Below are positions 43,150 through 52,396 of a stretch of 64,000 nt of DNA, piece after piece (positions within the stretch are counted from its first letter, which is position 1; the number at the start of each line of letters is the position of its first letter). The stretch is from an uncultured bacterium. GTDB taxonomy: Bacteria; Pseudomonadota; Alphaproteobacteria; Rhodospirillales; Rhodospirillaceae. The notes under the pieces are model-generated. The model was given only the letters and a program-made list of their open reading frames with translations. It had not been told where the DNA came from and did no database searches. Position numbers and translations under genes: made by a program. Location: the NCBI GenBank assembly GCA_903888485.1, contig CAISTS010000032.1, positions 62,001 through 126,000 on the forward strand, written 5' to 3'.

Positions 43150-43554
43150 ATGATTCAATCGTATCCGCTGACCACGGTCGTCGTGGTGCTTTCACTTTTC
43201 GTTTACATCTGGGTGGCGATGAAAGTGGGCTCGGCACGGGCAAAACATAACGTCCGTGCGCCTGCTGTTGATGGGCCCGAAGAGTTCCAGAGGATCTTCC
43301 GCGTGCACATGAACACGCTCGAGCAGGTCGTCATCTTCCTGCCGGCAGCGGCGCTGTTCGCCGCCGCGTGGGGCGATCTCCCCGCCGCCACCGTGGCGAT
43401 TTTTTGGCCGGTCGGACGCGTGCTATACGCGCTCGGTTACTACCGGGAAGCAGGCAAGCGCGGTCCCGGCTTCGGCATTTCATTCCTGTCATCGATGTTA
43501 CTGCTGCTGGGCGCACTGGCCGGTGCGGCGGCGGTTTTGACCGCGCGCATCTAG
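43150..43554 (+). CDS. MAPEG-family membrane protein
   Basis: This protein of about 134 residues has four transmembrane helices: one near residue 8, one in the middle, and two at the end, the last being SMLLLLGALAGAAAVL. FRVHMNTLEQVVIFLPAA and GRVLYALGYY are the signature blocks of MAPEG proteins, relatives of microsomal glutathione S-transferase and leukotriene C4 synthase. ATG 43150 follows GGGGGAGC. It lies divergently from the ODC leader. The substrate is unknown. Confidence 0.88.
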   Translation: MIQSYPLTTVVVVLSLFVYIWVAMKVGSARAKHNVRAPAVDGPEEFQRIFRVHMNTLEQVVIFLPAAALFAAAWGDLPAATVAIFWPVGRVLYALGYYREAGKRGPGFGISFLSSMLLLLGALAGAAAVLTARI

Positions 43555-43579
43555 CCGAGTCGCCCGGGCGCGGAATCGC

Positions 43580-44551
43580 TCAGCCGGCGGCGCGGTTGCC
43601 GTCGAGGAAGCGCGCGAGCGCCGCCCGGGTGCTCTTGTGATTGACGAGCAGGCTGTGCGGCGCCTTGACCACCAGGAGATCGTCGCCGACGCTGAGCTGC
43701 GTCTCGGCGACGGTGACGCAACCGTCGTTGTCGCCTGCCAGGAACGGATTGAAGCCCCGCGCCTTGCCCGTGCCGCCCGCGATAATGGCGTAACGCGCGT
43801 CGGGTCTCGGCAGACGACGCGCCCGCGCCGGCATCAGATCGGCCGCCACGGGCTTCAGCAGCCAGCGCCCGGGACCGCGCTTCAGCAGCACCTCGGCTAA
43901 TCTTGCGCCGCGGTTGGGCGGCGCCACCATGAACAGGCCGCGCACTTGGATGCGGCTGCGCCAGCCGTCCTGCCGCGCGCCCAGGCGCATGGCCTTGCGC
44001 ACCACCAGCGCACCGAGGCTGTAGGTGACGAAGGTGACCGATTCCACGTCGTGCAAGCGGGCGAGCACCTGACACAACGCCCGTGCGTGGTCGGTCAGGC
44101 CGTGGCGCGTGCTCGCATAGGTGAAGCCGAGCGAGGCGATCTTGCGGCGCGCGAGCCAGCGGCCCAGCCCCTCGAACATGGTGTGCGCGAGGAACAGGCC
44201 GTGCACCATCACCACCAGGTGCTTCGGGTTCTGGCGCAGGCGGTGGCGGGCGCGCATCTCCTCGAAGCGGACGAGACAATGATCGAGGCTGCCCCAGGCG
44301 CGCCGAACGTTGCGCGCATCGAGCAGCCGGGCATGGCCGGTGAGGACGTTCTGCTGGATGCGCCAGCCGGCGAAGACCAGTTGGTCGGACCAGAACTGCC
44401 GCCCGCCGAGCGTGGGCAGCGCAAGGCGACCAAGGCGGCTTGCCGACAGGCGCGCAAGAGCCCGGCGCAGGAAGCGCGATGCGGCGTTTCCGGTGCGCCT
44501 GCGGCGGCGGCGTTGAGGACGTGGGTTAGCGGTCTTGTGGGCGCGCGGCAC
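43580..44551 (-). CDS. Alpha/beta-hydrolase, lipase-like
   Basis: This hydrolase is about 323 residues. It has an arginine-rich N-terminal region (PRPQRRRRRRTGN), then VVMVHGLFL (oxyanion region), a nucleophile elbow VTYSLGALVV (Ser), DNDGCV (probable Asp) and KAPHSLLVNH (His). Relatives are PGAP1-like or lipase/acyltransferase proteins acting on lipids or proteins. The start is uncertain: GTG 44551 is used. TTG 44575 would overlap the chorismate mutase stop. There is no leader, but the basic N-terminus could bind membranes. Confidence 0.75.
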   Translation of the reverse strand: MPRAHKTANPRPQRRRRRRTGNAASRFLRRALARLSASRLGRLALPTLGGRQFWSDQLVFAGWRIQQNVLTGHARLLDARNVRRAWGSLDHCLVRFEEMRARHRLRQNPKHLVVMVHGLFLAHTMFEGLGRWLARRKIASLGFTYASTRHGLTDHARALCQVLARLHDVESVTFVTYSLGALVVRKAMRLGARQDGWRSRIQVRGLFMVAPPNRGARLAEVLLKRGPGRWLLKPVAADLMPARARRLPRPDARYAIIAGGTGKARGFNPFLAGDNDGCVTVAETQLSVGDDLLVVKAPHSLLVNHKSTRAALARFLDGNRAAG

Positions 44552-44553
44552 GG

Positions 44554-44952
44554 TTACTTGTGCAGCTCCTGCCAATGGCGCTGTTCGTCAGCGGTGAAGG
44601 CGTCGATGATAGCACGATAGACGCGTTCGAGCGTATCGGGGCTTGTGTCCAAAGACGCCGCCACGGCGCGCACGCGGGCGACAATCTCCTCCACACGGGC
44701 CGGTACGACGACGCCGGCCACCGAGGGTTTGAACTGGGCCGCCTGGGTGACGAAATACAACCGCTCGCAGAGTAGCGGCGCGATCTTGGCATCGAGGCGG
44801 TCGATATTGGCGCGGACGTCGGAAAGGTTTTTGACCGGCTTACGCCAACCAGACGCCTTAGCGCTTTTGGTCGCGCGCTTGCTCTTGGCTTTCGCTTTCG
44901 CCTTGGTCTTCTTCGCCGGCTTTTTGGATTTGCCCGCCACGGTCCCCGCCAC
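44554..44952 (-). CDS. Chorismate mutase (AroQ class) with lysine-rich N-terminal tail
   Basis: This 132-residue protein carries an AroQ-type chorismate mutase domain (about 40-130): KNLSDVRANIDRLDAKIAPLLCERL, VVPARVEEIVARVRA, DTLERVYRAIIDAF. It is all-helical. Chorismate mutase converts chorismate to prephenate for Phe/Tyr synthesis. The first 38 residues are an unusual Lys/Ala tail (KPAKKTKAKAKAKSKRATK), like a histone H1-type extension. GTG starts at 44952 or 44940 are possible. It follows gshA on the same strand, 16 bases away, and precedes the hydrolase. Confidence 0.85.
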   Translation of the reverse strand: MAGTVAGKSKKPAKKTKAKAKAKSKRATKSAKASGWRKPVKNLSDVRANIDRLDAKIAPLLCERLYFVTQAAQFKPSVAGVVVPARVEEIVARVRAVAASLDTSPDTLERVYRAIIDAFTADEQRHWQELHK

Positions 44953-44968
44953 TCAGTACTTGTACGCC

Positions 44969-46333
44969 CTAGTACCTGAATTCTTCGTAGGCCTTGCCCA
45001 CGTCGCCGCCCCAGGCGCCATGATACAGCGCCAGCATGCGCTCTGCTGCGGTTATCCCCGAAGCGGCAATCTCCTGCAAGGGGGCGAGGTAGACGCTCTC
45101 GTCGCGCCCTGACGCATCCTTGTGGCCGCGGCGTGCAAGACCGGCAGCGGACAACTCTAGAAGCTGCTTGGCGATGTCCTGGACGCTCCGGCCCCGGATT
45201 TTGGTGCGCAGGCCTTCCTTGGGCACGGCGTTGCGCAGCGCGTCGCGCTCCTCGGCCGTCCAGCCCTTGGCGATATCCCAGGCGGCGTCCAGCGCCGCGC
45301 TGTCATAGAGCAAGCCCGCCCAAAAAGCCGGCAGGGCGACCAGGCGCGGCAACGGCCCTGAGTCCGCGCCGCGCAGCTCGATGTAGTTCTTCACCCGCGC
45401 TTCGGGGAAAACGGTCGACATATGATCGATCCAATCCGCCACCGTCGGGATCTCGCCCGGGCGCGCCGGCAACCGGCCGCCGAGGTAGTCGCGGAACGAC
45501 TGACCCGATGCGTCGATGTAGCCGCCGCGGTAGACAAAGTACATCGGCACATCGAGGACGTAGTCGACATAACGCTCGAAGCTCATGCCGTCCTCGAAGG
45601 CGAAGGGCAGCATTCCGGTGCGGTCGGGATCGGTGTCCTGCCAGACCTTGCCGCGGACAGAGAGATAGCCGTTGGGCTTGCCTTCGGTGAAGGGCGAGTT
45701 GGCCCACAGCGCCGTGGCAATGGGCTGCAGCGCGAGGCTGACGCGCAGCTTCTTCACCATGTCGGCTTCCGAGGCGTAGTCGAGATTGACCTGCACCGTG
45801 CAGGTGCGGGTCATCATGTCGATGCCCATGCCGCCCCGCTTGGGCATGTACTCGCGCATGATCTTGTAGCGGCCCTTGGGCATCCAGTGGATGTCGTCGC
45901 GCTTCCAGTCGGGCGTGAAGCCAAGCGCGAGCATGCCGACGCCGATGTCGTCGCCGACCGCGGTCACCTGCCGCAGGTGCTCGGCGATCTCGGCGTGGGT
46001 CTCGTGCACCGTTGAAACGGTCGCGCCGGAAAGCTCGAACTGCCCGCCGGGCTCGAGTGATATCGTACCCTTGCCCTTCTGACTCAGAGAAATGACGTTG
46101 GGGCCTTCGTTGACCGGCTCCCAACCAAACCGTTGCAGCCCTGTGAGCATGGCCTCGATGCCGTTCGCGCCTTCGTAGGCCAGCGAACGATGATCGGTTT
46201 TATGGAACGGGAACTTCTCGTGCTCGGTTCCGATGCGCCAACGCTCTTTGGGCTTACAGCCGTTTTCCAGCGTCGCGATGAGCTGAGCTTTGGAGGTAAC
46301 AGGCTCGTCCTGTTCGGACCGGAACGACGTCAT
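44969..46333 (-). CDS. gshA: Glutamate-cysteine ligase
   Basis: This 454-residue enzyme is of the GCS2 (plant/alphaproteobacterial) type. It joins glutamate and cysteine in the first step of glutathione synthesis. Landmarks are WRIGTEHEKFPFH near the N-terminus, SLEPGGQFELSGA (substrate site), MTRTCTVQVNLDY, and FPEARVKNYIELRGADSGP. Length agrees with the family (about 450). ATG 46333 begins MTSFRSEQ. The leader to it has only a weak Shine-Dalgarno. It has its own unit with chorismate mutase downstream. Confidence 0.95.
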   Translation of the reverse strand: MTSFRSEQDEPVTSKAQLIATLENGCKPKERWRIGTEHEKFPFHKTDHRSLAYEGANGIEAMLTGLQRFGWEPVNEGPNVISLSQKGKGTISLEPGGQFELSGATVSTVHETHAEIAEHLRQVTAVGDDIGVGMLALGFTPDWKRDDIHWMPKGRYKIMREYMPKRGGMGIDMMTRTCTVQVNLDYASEADMVKKLRVSLALQPIATALWANSPFTEGKPNGYLSVRGKVWQDTDPDRTGMLPFAFEDGMSFERYVDYVLDVPMYFVYRGGYIDASGQSFRDYLGGRLPARPGEIPTVADWIDHMSTVFPEARVKNYIELRGADSGPLPRLVALPAFWAGLLYDSAALDAAWDIAKGWTAEERDALRNAVPKEGLRTKIRGRSVQDIAKQLLELSAAGLARRGHKDASGRDESVYLAPLQEIAASGITAAERMLALYHGAWGGDVGKAYEEFRY

Positions 46334-46477
46334 GACAGGTAGCAAGCCCCTTTAGATTGCGCACCCGCGAAGGCGCCGCCGCGTGGTAGCGGAAGATGGC
46401 GGTTACATAGGGGCTTCGCGCGCGATGCGCTAGCCATCCCCAATGACAATTATTCCGCGATCACTCCCCCGGCATCT

Positions 46478-47212
46478 TTACCGGTGTGGGGCGGACACCC
46501 AATCGCCTTGCAACGCTTGCCAGCAGGCCACCGCCGCGATGGCAGCGGTTTCGGCGCGCAGCAGGCGTGGTCCCAGACCCACGGGCTTAGCAAAGGGCAG
46601 TTGCCGAAGGGCGTCAAGCTCCGTTTGCTCGAAGCCGCCTTCGGGCCCCGTGAGGAACCCGACGGGGACCTTCGGGTCGGCCGCTTTGATCGCTTCGGCA
46701 ATGGGCGCGCCGCCGCCGGTTTCATCGAGAAAGTACAGCGTGCGGGTGTTTGGCCACGCCGCGATGAGCGCATCGAACTTCACAGCATCGTGAACGGCCG
46801 GGACCGTAAGCCGGTCGCACTGCTCGGCGGCTTCGACAGCATTGGCCCTGAGGCGGGCCGTATTCACGCGCGTGATGTCCGTGCGGCGCGTGAACACCGG
46901 CAGCAATGCGGCAACGCCGAGCTCAGAGACTTTCTCGGCGAGCACCTCGATGCGCTTGACCGGCGCGAAGGCCACCCAGACGTCGGGCTCGTTCTTTTGC
47001 ACCCGCGTTTGTCGCGCGAGGTCGAAGCGCACGCGCTTCTTGGCCGGCACCTGGATGCGCGCCTGCCACTCGCCGTCGCGGCCGTTGAACAGGAGCACCT
47101 CATCACCGGCCCCGCGCCGCATGACATTGAGCAGGTAGTGGGCGTGCTCGTCGCTGGCGTCGACCGGCGTTCCGGCGGCAAGCGGGGCATCGACATAAAG
47201 GCGGATACGCAT
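46478..47212 (-). CDS. rsmE: 16S rRNA (uracil-1498-N3)-methyltransferase
   Basis: This 244-residue SPOUT methyltransferase has an N-terminal PUA-like part (MRIRLYVDAPL, EHAHYLLNVMRRGAGDEVLLF) and the C-terminal knot with LDETGGG, FLTGPEGGFEQTELDAL and LGPRLLRAETAAIAAV, which bind S-adenosylmethionine. RsmE methylates U1498 of 16S rRNA. Start ATG 47212. It is divergent from ubiA, with only 89 bases between the starts. Confidence 0.95.
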   Translation of the reverse strand: MRIRLYVDAPLAAGTPVDASDEHAHYLLNVMRRGAGDEVLLFNGRDGEWQARIQVPAKKRVRFDLARQTRVQKNEPDVWVAFAPVKRIEVLAEKVSELGVAALLPVFTRRTDITRVNTARLRANAVEAAEQCDRLTVPAVHDAVKFDALIAAWPNTRTLYFLDETGGGAPIAEAIKAADPKVPVGFLTGPEGGFEQTELDALRQLPFAKPVGLGPRLLRAETAAIAAVACWQALQGDWVSAPHR

Positions 47213-47301
47213 AGCGGTTTTTTTGAGCGGTTGGCGTTGAGCGGGTGCGGCCTTGGCCCTACTGTACTCACCTTGCGACACCACGCCACCCGAAACACAA
47301 A

Positions 47302-48294
47302 ATGACCCAAAACGAGCTGCCTCCGCGCCGCCACCTTCCGCCCCGCCGCGAGCTCACCCGCAAGCACCTCGGCGGAACGGGCGCGCGCGGCAAAAGCGAT
47401 ATTCCGCACGGTTCTTGGATCGACATCTGGCTGCCGCCGTTCATGCGGCCCTATGCGCGCCTGGCGCGCCTCGACCGGCCCATCGGCGCGTGGCTGCTGC
47501 TGCTGCCGGGTTGGTGGGCGCTGTGCATGGCGAGCTTCGGACCGCCTGACGACAAAAACCTATTCGTGCTCTTCCTCATCGGCGCCATTGTCATGCGCGG
47601 GGCCGGCTGCACCTACAACGACATCATCGACCGCGACATCGATGCCAAAGTCGAGCGCACCCGCACGCGGCCCCTGCCCGCCGGGGAAATTTCGGTGGGC
47701 GCGGCCTGGATCTTCCTCGCCCTTCAGCTCACGGCGGGCCTTGCCGTGCTGCTGCAGTTCGACTGGCCCGCGATCATCGTCGGCGCTGCATCGCTGGTGC
47801 TCGTGTTCACGTATCCGTTCATGAAGCGCATCACCTATTGGCCGCAGGCGTGGCTGGGGCTGACATTCAATTGGGGTGTGCTGGTGGGCTGGGTCGCCGT
47901 GCGCGGCGAACTCGAGTTCTCCATGCTGCCGTTATATGCGGCTGGCGTCTTCTGGACCCTCGGCTACGACACCATCTACGCCCACCAGGACAAAGAGGAC
48001 GACACGCTCGTCGGCGTCAAATCCACGGCGCTAGCCCTTGGAAAGCTGACGCGCCCCTTCGTCGCTTTGATGTACGCGCTCGCCTTCGGGCTCATCGTCT
48101 ACGCCAGCGTTCGCGTGATCACACCCGGCCTGCCCTCACAAATACTTCTGGGCGTCGCGGGGCTGCACCTGATCTGGCAGGTGGCGACACTCGACATCAC
48201 CAGCCCGGCCAATTGCCTGCAGCGTTTCCAATCGAACCGCAACTTCGGTGTGCTGATCCTGGTCGCGCTGTTGTTTCAGCGGGTGCAGTACTAG
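47302..48294 (+). CDS. ubiA: 4-hydroxybenzoate polyprenyltransferase
   Basis: This 330-residue integral membrane enzyme attaches the polyprenyl chain to 4-hydroxybenzoate in ubiquinone synthesis. The two Asp-rich motifs are clear: NDIIDRDIDAKVERT (first) and YDTIYAHQDKEDD (second). Eight or nine hydrophobic helices follow the standard pattern. The N-terminal 40 residues are a basic Arg/Pro-rich extension (PPRRHLPPRRELTRKH). Start ATG 47302 is supported by frame and position. Confidence 0.95.
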   Translation: MTQNELPPRRHLPPRRELTRKHLGGTGARGKSDIPHGSWIDIWLPPFMRPYARLARLDRPIGAWLLLLPGWWALCMASFGPPDDKNLFVLFLIGAIVMRGAGCTYNDIIDRDIDAKVERTRTRPLPAGEISVGAAWIFLALQLTAGLAVLLQFDWPAIIVGAASLVLVFTYPFMKRITYWPQAWLGLTFNWGVLVGWVAVRGELEFSMLPLYAAGVFWTLGYDTIYAHQDKEDDTLVGVKSTALALGKLTRPFVALMYALAFGLIVYASVRVITPGLPSQILLGVAGLHLIWQVATLDITSPANCLQRFQSNRNFGVLILVALLFQRVQY

Positions 48295-48319
48295 GGCGCG
48301 CCGCTAGCACACCCACTGC

Positions 48320-48349
48320 TGTCGTCCTCAGACTTGTCCGAGGACGACA
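48320..48349. repeat. REP-like palindrome between convergent genes
   Basis: TGTCGTCCTC (48320-48329) is complementary to 48340-48349 across a 10-base loop (AGACTTGTCC). It separates the convergent ubiA and GAF-HD-GYP genes and could work as a bidirectional terminator or REP unit. No T tract follows. Confidence 0.55.
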
Positions 48350-48356
48350 CCGCGTA

Positions 48357-50129
48357 TTACTCGGCCGCCTGCTTCGGCGCCGGCGGCGCGGGCGGCGCCA
48401 GGTACTGGTTGATGTCGACCTTGTCGATCTGCTCGGGGCGCAGGAACTGCTCGGCGTATTCCATGTAAGCGCCGGAGCGCAGGAACAGCTCGAACAGATC
48501 CGGATCGACGTGTTTGTCCTTTTTCATGAACCAGAGAATCTTCAGGCTCTCGGACAGGGTCTTGGCCTTCTTGTACGGACGGTCGGCGGCGGTGAGCGCT
48601 TCGAAGATGTCGGCGATGCCCATCATCTTGGCCGGCCATGACATCTGATCGCCCTTCAGCTTATTCGGGTAGCCGGTGCCGTCGATCTTCTCGTGGTGGC
48701 CGCCGGCGTATTCGGGGACGCGTTTCAGATGCTTCGGGAATGGCATCTCCTTCAGCATGTCGATGGTCAGAACGATGTGATCATTGATCTTGCGGCGCTC
48801 GTCGTCATTGAGCGTACCGCGCTGGATGCACATGTTGAGCACTTCGCCGAGGTGATACTCGGCTTCGGCATGTTCAGGCAGATCGGCCAGCAGTTGTTCC
48901 CAGCCTTCCGGCGGCGGCGGCGCCTTGTCGAGCAGCTTGGCTTCGGTCCATGACAGGCCGAGTTTTCTGTCGAAATAGCGGTACCACTTCTGTTTGGCGA
49001 CCTCTTTGACCTTGTCCTGCTTCTCCTGGGACATGAACTCGCCGCCGATGTTGGCGTCGGCGATGAACGCCCATTGCTTCTGGAGCTCGGCGGTGCGGTC
49101 TTTGAATTTCTTGCGCTCGATGCGCGCGTTCTTACCCTTGGCGATCGACTTCAGCATCTTGATCTCGGCATCGCGCTGCAGCACCTCGAAGCGCATACGA
49201 ACCTCGTGTATGCGGTCGTAGATCGTCTGGAGCTTGGTGGCCTTGTCGACGACGAATTCGGGCGTCGTGACTTTGCCGATGTCGTGCAACCACGCCGCCA
49301 CGTGCAGTTCGTAACGCTGCTGCTCGTCGAGCTTGAAGTCAGCGAAGATGCCTTCGGTCGTGGCCTCGGCCTTCGCGGCGAGCATCTTGGTGAGCTCGGG
49401 TACGCGCTGGCAGTGACCGCCGGTGTAGGGCGATTTCGCGTCAATCGCGTGCGCCATGACCTTGATGAGGCTGTCCATCAGGGCCTTCTGCGCTTCGACC
49501 AGCTTTTGGTTATCGATGGCGACCGCGGCCTGTGAGGCCAGCGCTTCGATGGTGCGCTGGACTTCTTTGCTGAAGGCGATGACTTCGCCGGCGCCGTCCT
49601 TGGCGTTGATGAGCTGCAGCACGCCGATGACTTCATCCCCGTAGTTCAACAGCGGGATGCACAGGAACGACTTCGAGCGGTAGCCGGTGCTTTGATCGAA
49701 TTTCTTGGTGCCCGAGAAGTCGTAGCCTTCGGCTTCGTAAGCGTCGGGGATGTTAATCGTCTTCTTGGTGACCGACGCCGAAGCCGAGACGTTGTTGTGG
49801 TTCGGCTGGCCGGTTTCGGCGTTGTACATGCGCACGGGCGGAAACGGGATAGGCACGCCGGTGGTGCCGCCCATGGCGATCTTCAGCGTCGTGGTGCGCA
49901 TGATCGCGAATTTCAGGGTGTCTTCGTCGGTGCGCAGATAGAGCGTGCCGCCGTCGGCCTTGGTAATGCTCATGGCTTCCATGAGGATCAATTCCGTCAG
50001 CCGGTCGTGATTGCGCTCGGCCGAGAGCGCAAGACCGATCTCGATCAGGCGCTCAAGACCGCTCGCGCCATCGGGAACGGAATTGCGCACATCGACGACG
50101 CTGGAATTCTCTGAAGCCGCTTCAGCCAT
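48357..50129 (-). CDS. GAF-HD-GYP protein, probable cyclic-di-GMP phosphodiesterase
   Basis: This 590-residue cytoplasmic protein has a GAF domain (about 25-200, with TLYLRTDEDTLKFAI and SFLCIPLLNYGDEVIGVLQL). It also has an HD-GYP domain with HDIGK (282-286) and the GYP signature HHEKIDGTGYP (478-488), both required for c-di-GMP hydrolysis. A roughly 100-residue insert (about 300-410) is rich in charged helices (QRDAEIKMLKSIAKGKNAR, ERKKFKDRTAELQKQ) between the HD and the second His pair, longer than in typical members. A Pro/Ala tail ends the protein. Start ATG 50129. GTG 50138 is possible. Confidence 0.92.
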   Translation of the reverse strand: MAEAASENSSVVDVRNSVPDGASGLERLIEIGLALSAERNHDRLTELILMEAMSITKADGGTLYLRTDEDTLKFAIMRTTTLKIAMGGTTGVPIPFPPVRMYNAETGQPNHNNVSASASVTKKTINIPDAYEAEGYDFSGTKKFDQSTGYRSKSFLCIPLLNYGDEVIGVLQLINAKDGAGEVIAFSKEVQRTIEALASQAAVAIDNQKLVEAQKALMDSLIKVMAHAIDAKSPYTGGHCQRVPELTKMLAAKAEATTEGIFADFKLDEQQRYELHVAAWLHDIGKVTTPEFVVDKATKLQTIYDRIHEVRMRFEVLQRDAEIKMLKSIAKGKNARIERKKFKDRTAELQKQWAFIADANIGGEFMSQEKQDKVKEVAKQKWYRYFDRKLGLSWTEAKLLDKAPPPPEGWEQLLADLPEHAEAEYHLGEVLNMCIQRGTLNDDERRKINDHIVLTIDMLKEMPFPKHLKRVPEYAGGHHEKIDGTGYPNKLKGDQMSWPAKMMGIADIFEALTAADRPYKKAKTLSESLKILWFMKKDKHVDPDLFELFLRSGAYMEYAEQFLRPEQIDKVDINQYLAPPAPPAPKQAAE

Positions 50130-50488
50130 CTGACCCACTCGACATTAATGTGTGCGTCCGGCCCCCCGGCCCCCGCACCTGATCTCACCCGCGCCGCAAC
50201 CCGCCTGCCGCCTTCATTTATTGTAGGGGTGTTTGGCCCCGCTTTTTGTCAATTTTTGAAGGCGTTTTTTCTAAGCCTTCAGCACCTTAGAGCGAATTCA
50301 CAAACTAAGGGTAAAGGCAGGGCATCATAGTCGCACCGTCTTTCCACGACAAGCGCGGCCGACTTTTTCTCCAGTTAGTTGAAGGGCCAAACTATTCCCG
50401 GCCGGCAGGCCGCTTGACGGGTCCATGGCCAGCGCCTTAAGTGCCCGTCACCCTGTGAAAATTTCGCCTTCTCACGCAAAATACGGCC
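50130..50488. other. Intergenic region between the HD-GYP gene and ubiD
   Basis: About 360 bases without a gene. Near 50226-50240 is GGGG-TGTTTGG-CCCC followed by GCTTTTT, terminator-like on the plus strand. Next to it TGAAGGC (50257-50263) pairs with 50275-50281, and T-rich runs surround both. No plus-strand gene ends just before, so these could belong to a small RNA. Otherwise I see only promoter space for the two divergent genes. Confidence 0.45.
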
Positions 50489-51997
50489 ATGCCCTACCAG
50501 TCCTTGCGCGATTTCATGACCCGTCTGGAGCAGTCCGGACGGCTTTTGCGCGTAAAGACCCCGGTCTCCACCCACCTCGAAATGACCGAGATCCAGACCC
50601 GAGTCCTGGCCGAGGGCGGGCCCGCTATCCTGTTCGAGAACGTCATCAAGGCGGACGGGTCGAAGTCCGCCATCCCGGTGCTGGTGAACCTGTTCGGAAC
50701 TGTCGAGCGTGTGGCCTGGGGCATGGACCGCGAGCCCCATCAGCTGCGCGAGATCGGCGAGACGCTGGCGTTCCTCAAGCAGCCCGAGCCGCCGGGCGGC
50801 TGGAAAGAAGCGTGGGAGATGCTGCCGCTCGTCCGCACAGTCATGGCGATGAAGCCGAAGACGGTCTCTAGCGCGCCGTGTCAGGAGATCGTGCTGCGAG
50901 GCGAGGACATCGACCTCGCCAAACTTCCCGTGCAGACCTGTTGGCCGGGCGACGTGGGGCCGCTGATTACCTGGCCGCTTGTCGTCACGAAGGGTCCGGG
51001 CGGCGACAAGCGCGACGTTTATAACCTCGGCATTTACCGCATGCAGGTGACGGGGCGCGACACGACACTCATGCGCTGGCTCAAGCATCGCGGCGGCGCG
51101 GGGCATTACGACCGTTGGAAAGGCCAGAAGCGCGAGCCGTTGCCGGCCGCCGTCGTCCTCGGCGCCGATCCCGGCACGATCCTCGCCGCGGTCACGCCCG
51201 TTCCCGATACACTGTCCGAGTATCAATTCGCCGGCCTCTTGCGTGGCCGCAAGGTCGAACTCGTCGACTGCAAGACCGTGCCGCTGCAAGTGCCGGCCGA
51301 GGCCGAGATCGTCATCGAAGGCCACGTCATGCTCGACGAGCACGGCGACGAAGGTCCCTTCGGCGATCACACCGGCTTTTATAATGCCGTCGAGAAATTC
51401 CCGGCGTTCAAGGTTTCGGCCATCACCATGCGCCGCGATCCGATATATCTCTCGACCTATACCGGACGTCCGCCCGACGAGCCCAGTATCTTGGGCGAAG
51501 CGCTCAACGAAGTGTTCATTCCCCTGCTGATCCAGCAGTTCCCGGAGATCGTCGACTTCTGGCTGCCGCCCGAAGGATGCAGCTACCGCATCGCCGTGGT
51601 GAGCATGAAGAAAGCTTATCCCGGTCACGCCAAGCGCGTGATGATGGGCGTGTGGAGTTTCCTGCGCCAATTCGTCTACACCAAGTTCGTCATCGTCGTG
51701 GACGCCGACATCAATGCGCGCGACTGGAAAGATGTGATGTGGGCGATCTCAACGCGCATGGATCCGGTGCGCGATGTCACCATGGTCGAGAACACGCCCA
51801 TTGATTATCTCGACTTCGCCTCGCCTGCGCCTGGCCTGGGCGGCAAGATCGGCCTTGATGCCACGACAAAAATGCCGCCCGAGACCACACGCGAGTGGGG
51901 CACCGAAATCCGCATGGCCGACGACATTGTCAAGGTTGTGACCGAGAAGTGGGCCAGCTACGGCCTGCCCGGCAGCGGCAAGAAAATCTGGAAGTAA
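50489..51997 (+). CDS. ubiD: UbiD-family 3-octaprenyl-4-hydroxybenzoate decarboxylase
   Basis: This 502-residue protein (E. coli UbiD is 497) decarboxylates the polyprenylated hydroxybenzoate intermediate of ubiquinone synthesis, using prenylated FMN. Visible blocks are [30 protein letters not shown] (with the conserved Arg), [23 protein letters not shown] and [12 protein letters not shown], near the active-site Glu/Asp. It begins at ATG 50489, a good match to family start sites. It is a single gene. The prFMN-supplying ubiX is not in the window. Confidence 0.95.
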   Translation: MPYQSLRDFMTRLEQSGRLLRVKTPVSTHLEMTEIQTRVLAEGGPAILFENVIKADGSKSAIPVLVNLFGTVERVAWGMDREPHQLREIGETLAFLKQPEPPGGWKEAWEMLPLVRTVMAMKPKTVSSAPCQEIVLRGEDIDLAKLPVQTCWPGDVGPLITWPLVVTKGPGGDKRDVYNLGIYRMQVTGRDTTLMRWLKHRGGAGHYDRWKGQKREPLPAAVVLGADPGTILAAVTPVPDTLSEYQFAGLLRGRKVELVDCKTVPLQVPAEAEIVIEGHVMLDEHGDEGPFGDHTGFYNAVEKFPAFKVSAITMRRDPIYLSTYTGRPPDEPSILGEALNEVFIPLLIQQFPEIVDFWLPPEGCSYRIAVVSMKKAYPGHAKRVMMGVWSFLRQFVYTKFVIVVDADINARDWKDVMWAISTRMDPVRDVTMVENTPIDYLDFASPAPGLGGKIGLDATTKMPPETTREWGTEIRMADDIVKVVTEKWASYGLPGSGKKIWK

Positions 51998-52396
51998 ATT
52001 TGGTATTGCGCGTGGCGGCTATCCGCTAACTTCCGCGCGAACACACTCGAGAGGATGGGCGCCGCTGCGTGCAGGTACCATGACCTCTTTCGTTTCATCT
52101 CTCTTCTCTCTCTGACGGCGTCCGAAGCGGCCGGCGCAGCAAAGTAGATCAAACGCATTCTGCACAGTTGTCGCGCATACCGCGATTCCTACCTCCGCTT
52201 GCGCGCTTCCGCGGCGCGTGCAACGCGTTGCGCGTGCATTACCCTTTCGTAACGCACGCGCGGGCAAACATCGACAGCAAGCCAACCGTTGTGTGTGCAA
52301 GCTGCCTATCTCGGCTGAGCCGCTTCAACTACTCGCGGTAAACGTGTGAGAACACGATGCAGGGCATAGGCGCCACACACACAACGTGAGGATCCT
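51998..52396. other. Intergenic region before the Slam cargo gene
   Basis: About 400 bases with no gene call. A CT-rich strip (TCTCTCTTCTCTCTCT) lies near 52090-52110 and a perfect 12-bp palindrome GCAACGCGTTGC lies at about 52220-52231, embedded in GCGTGCA-like repeats. The CACACACACAACG run (near 52375) precedes the ribosome site GTGAGGATCC. The palindrome is a candidate operator. I saw no Fur box. Confidence 0.45.

Noticed and set aside
41121-48349. REP-like palindromes as mobile element ends
   Set aside because: The two palindromes (41121-41146 and 48320-48349) differ in sequence and no transposase or direct repeat flanks them. I keep them as REP-like only.
50375-51670. Large minus-strand open frame opposite ubiD
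   Set aside because: It is the antisense shadow of ubiD, with Arg/His-rich composition and no ribosome site.
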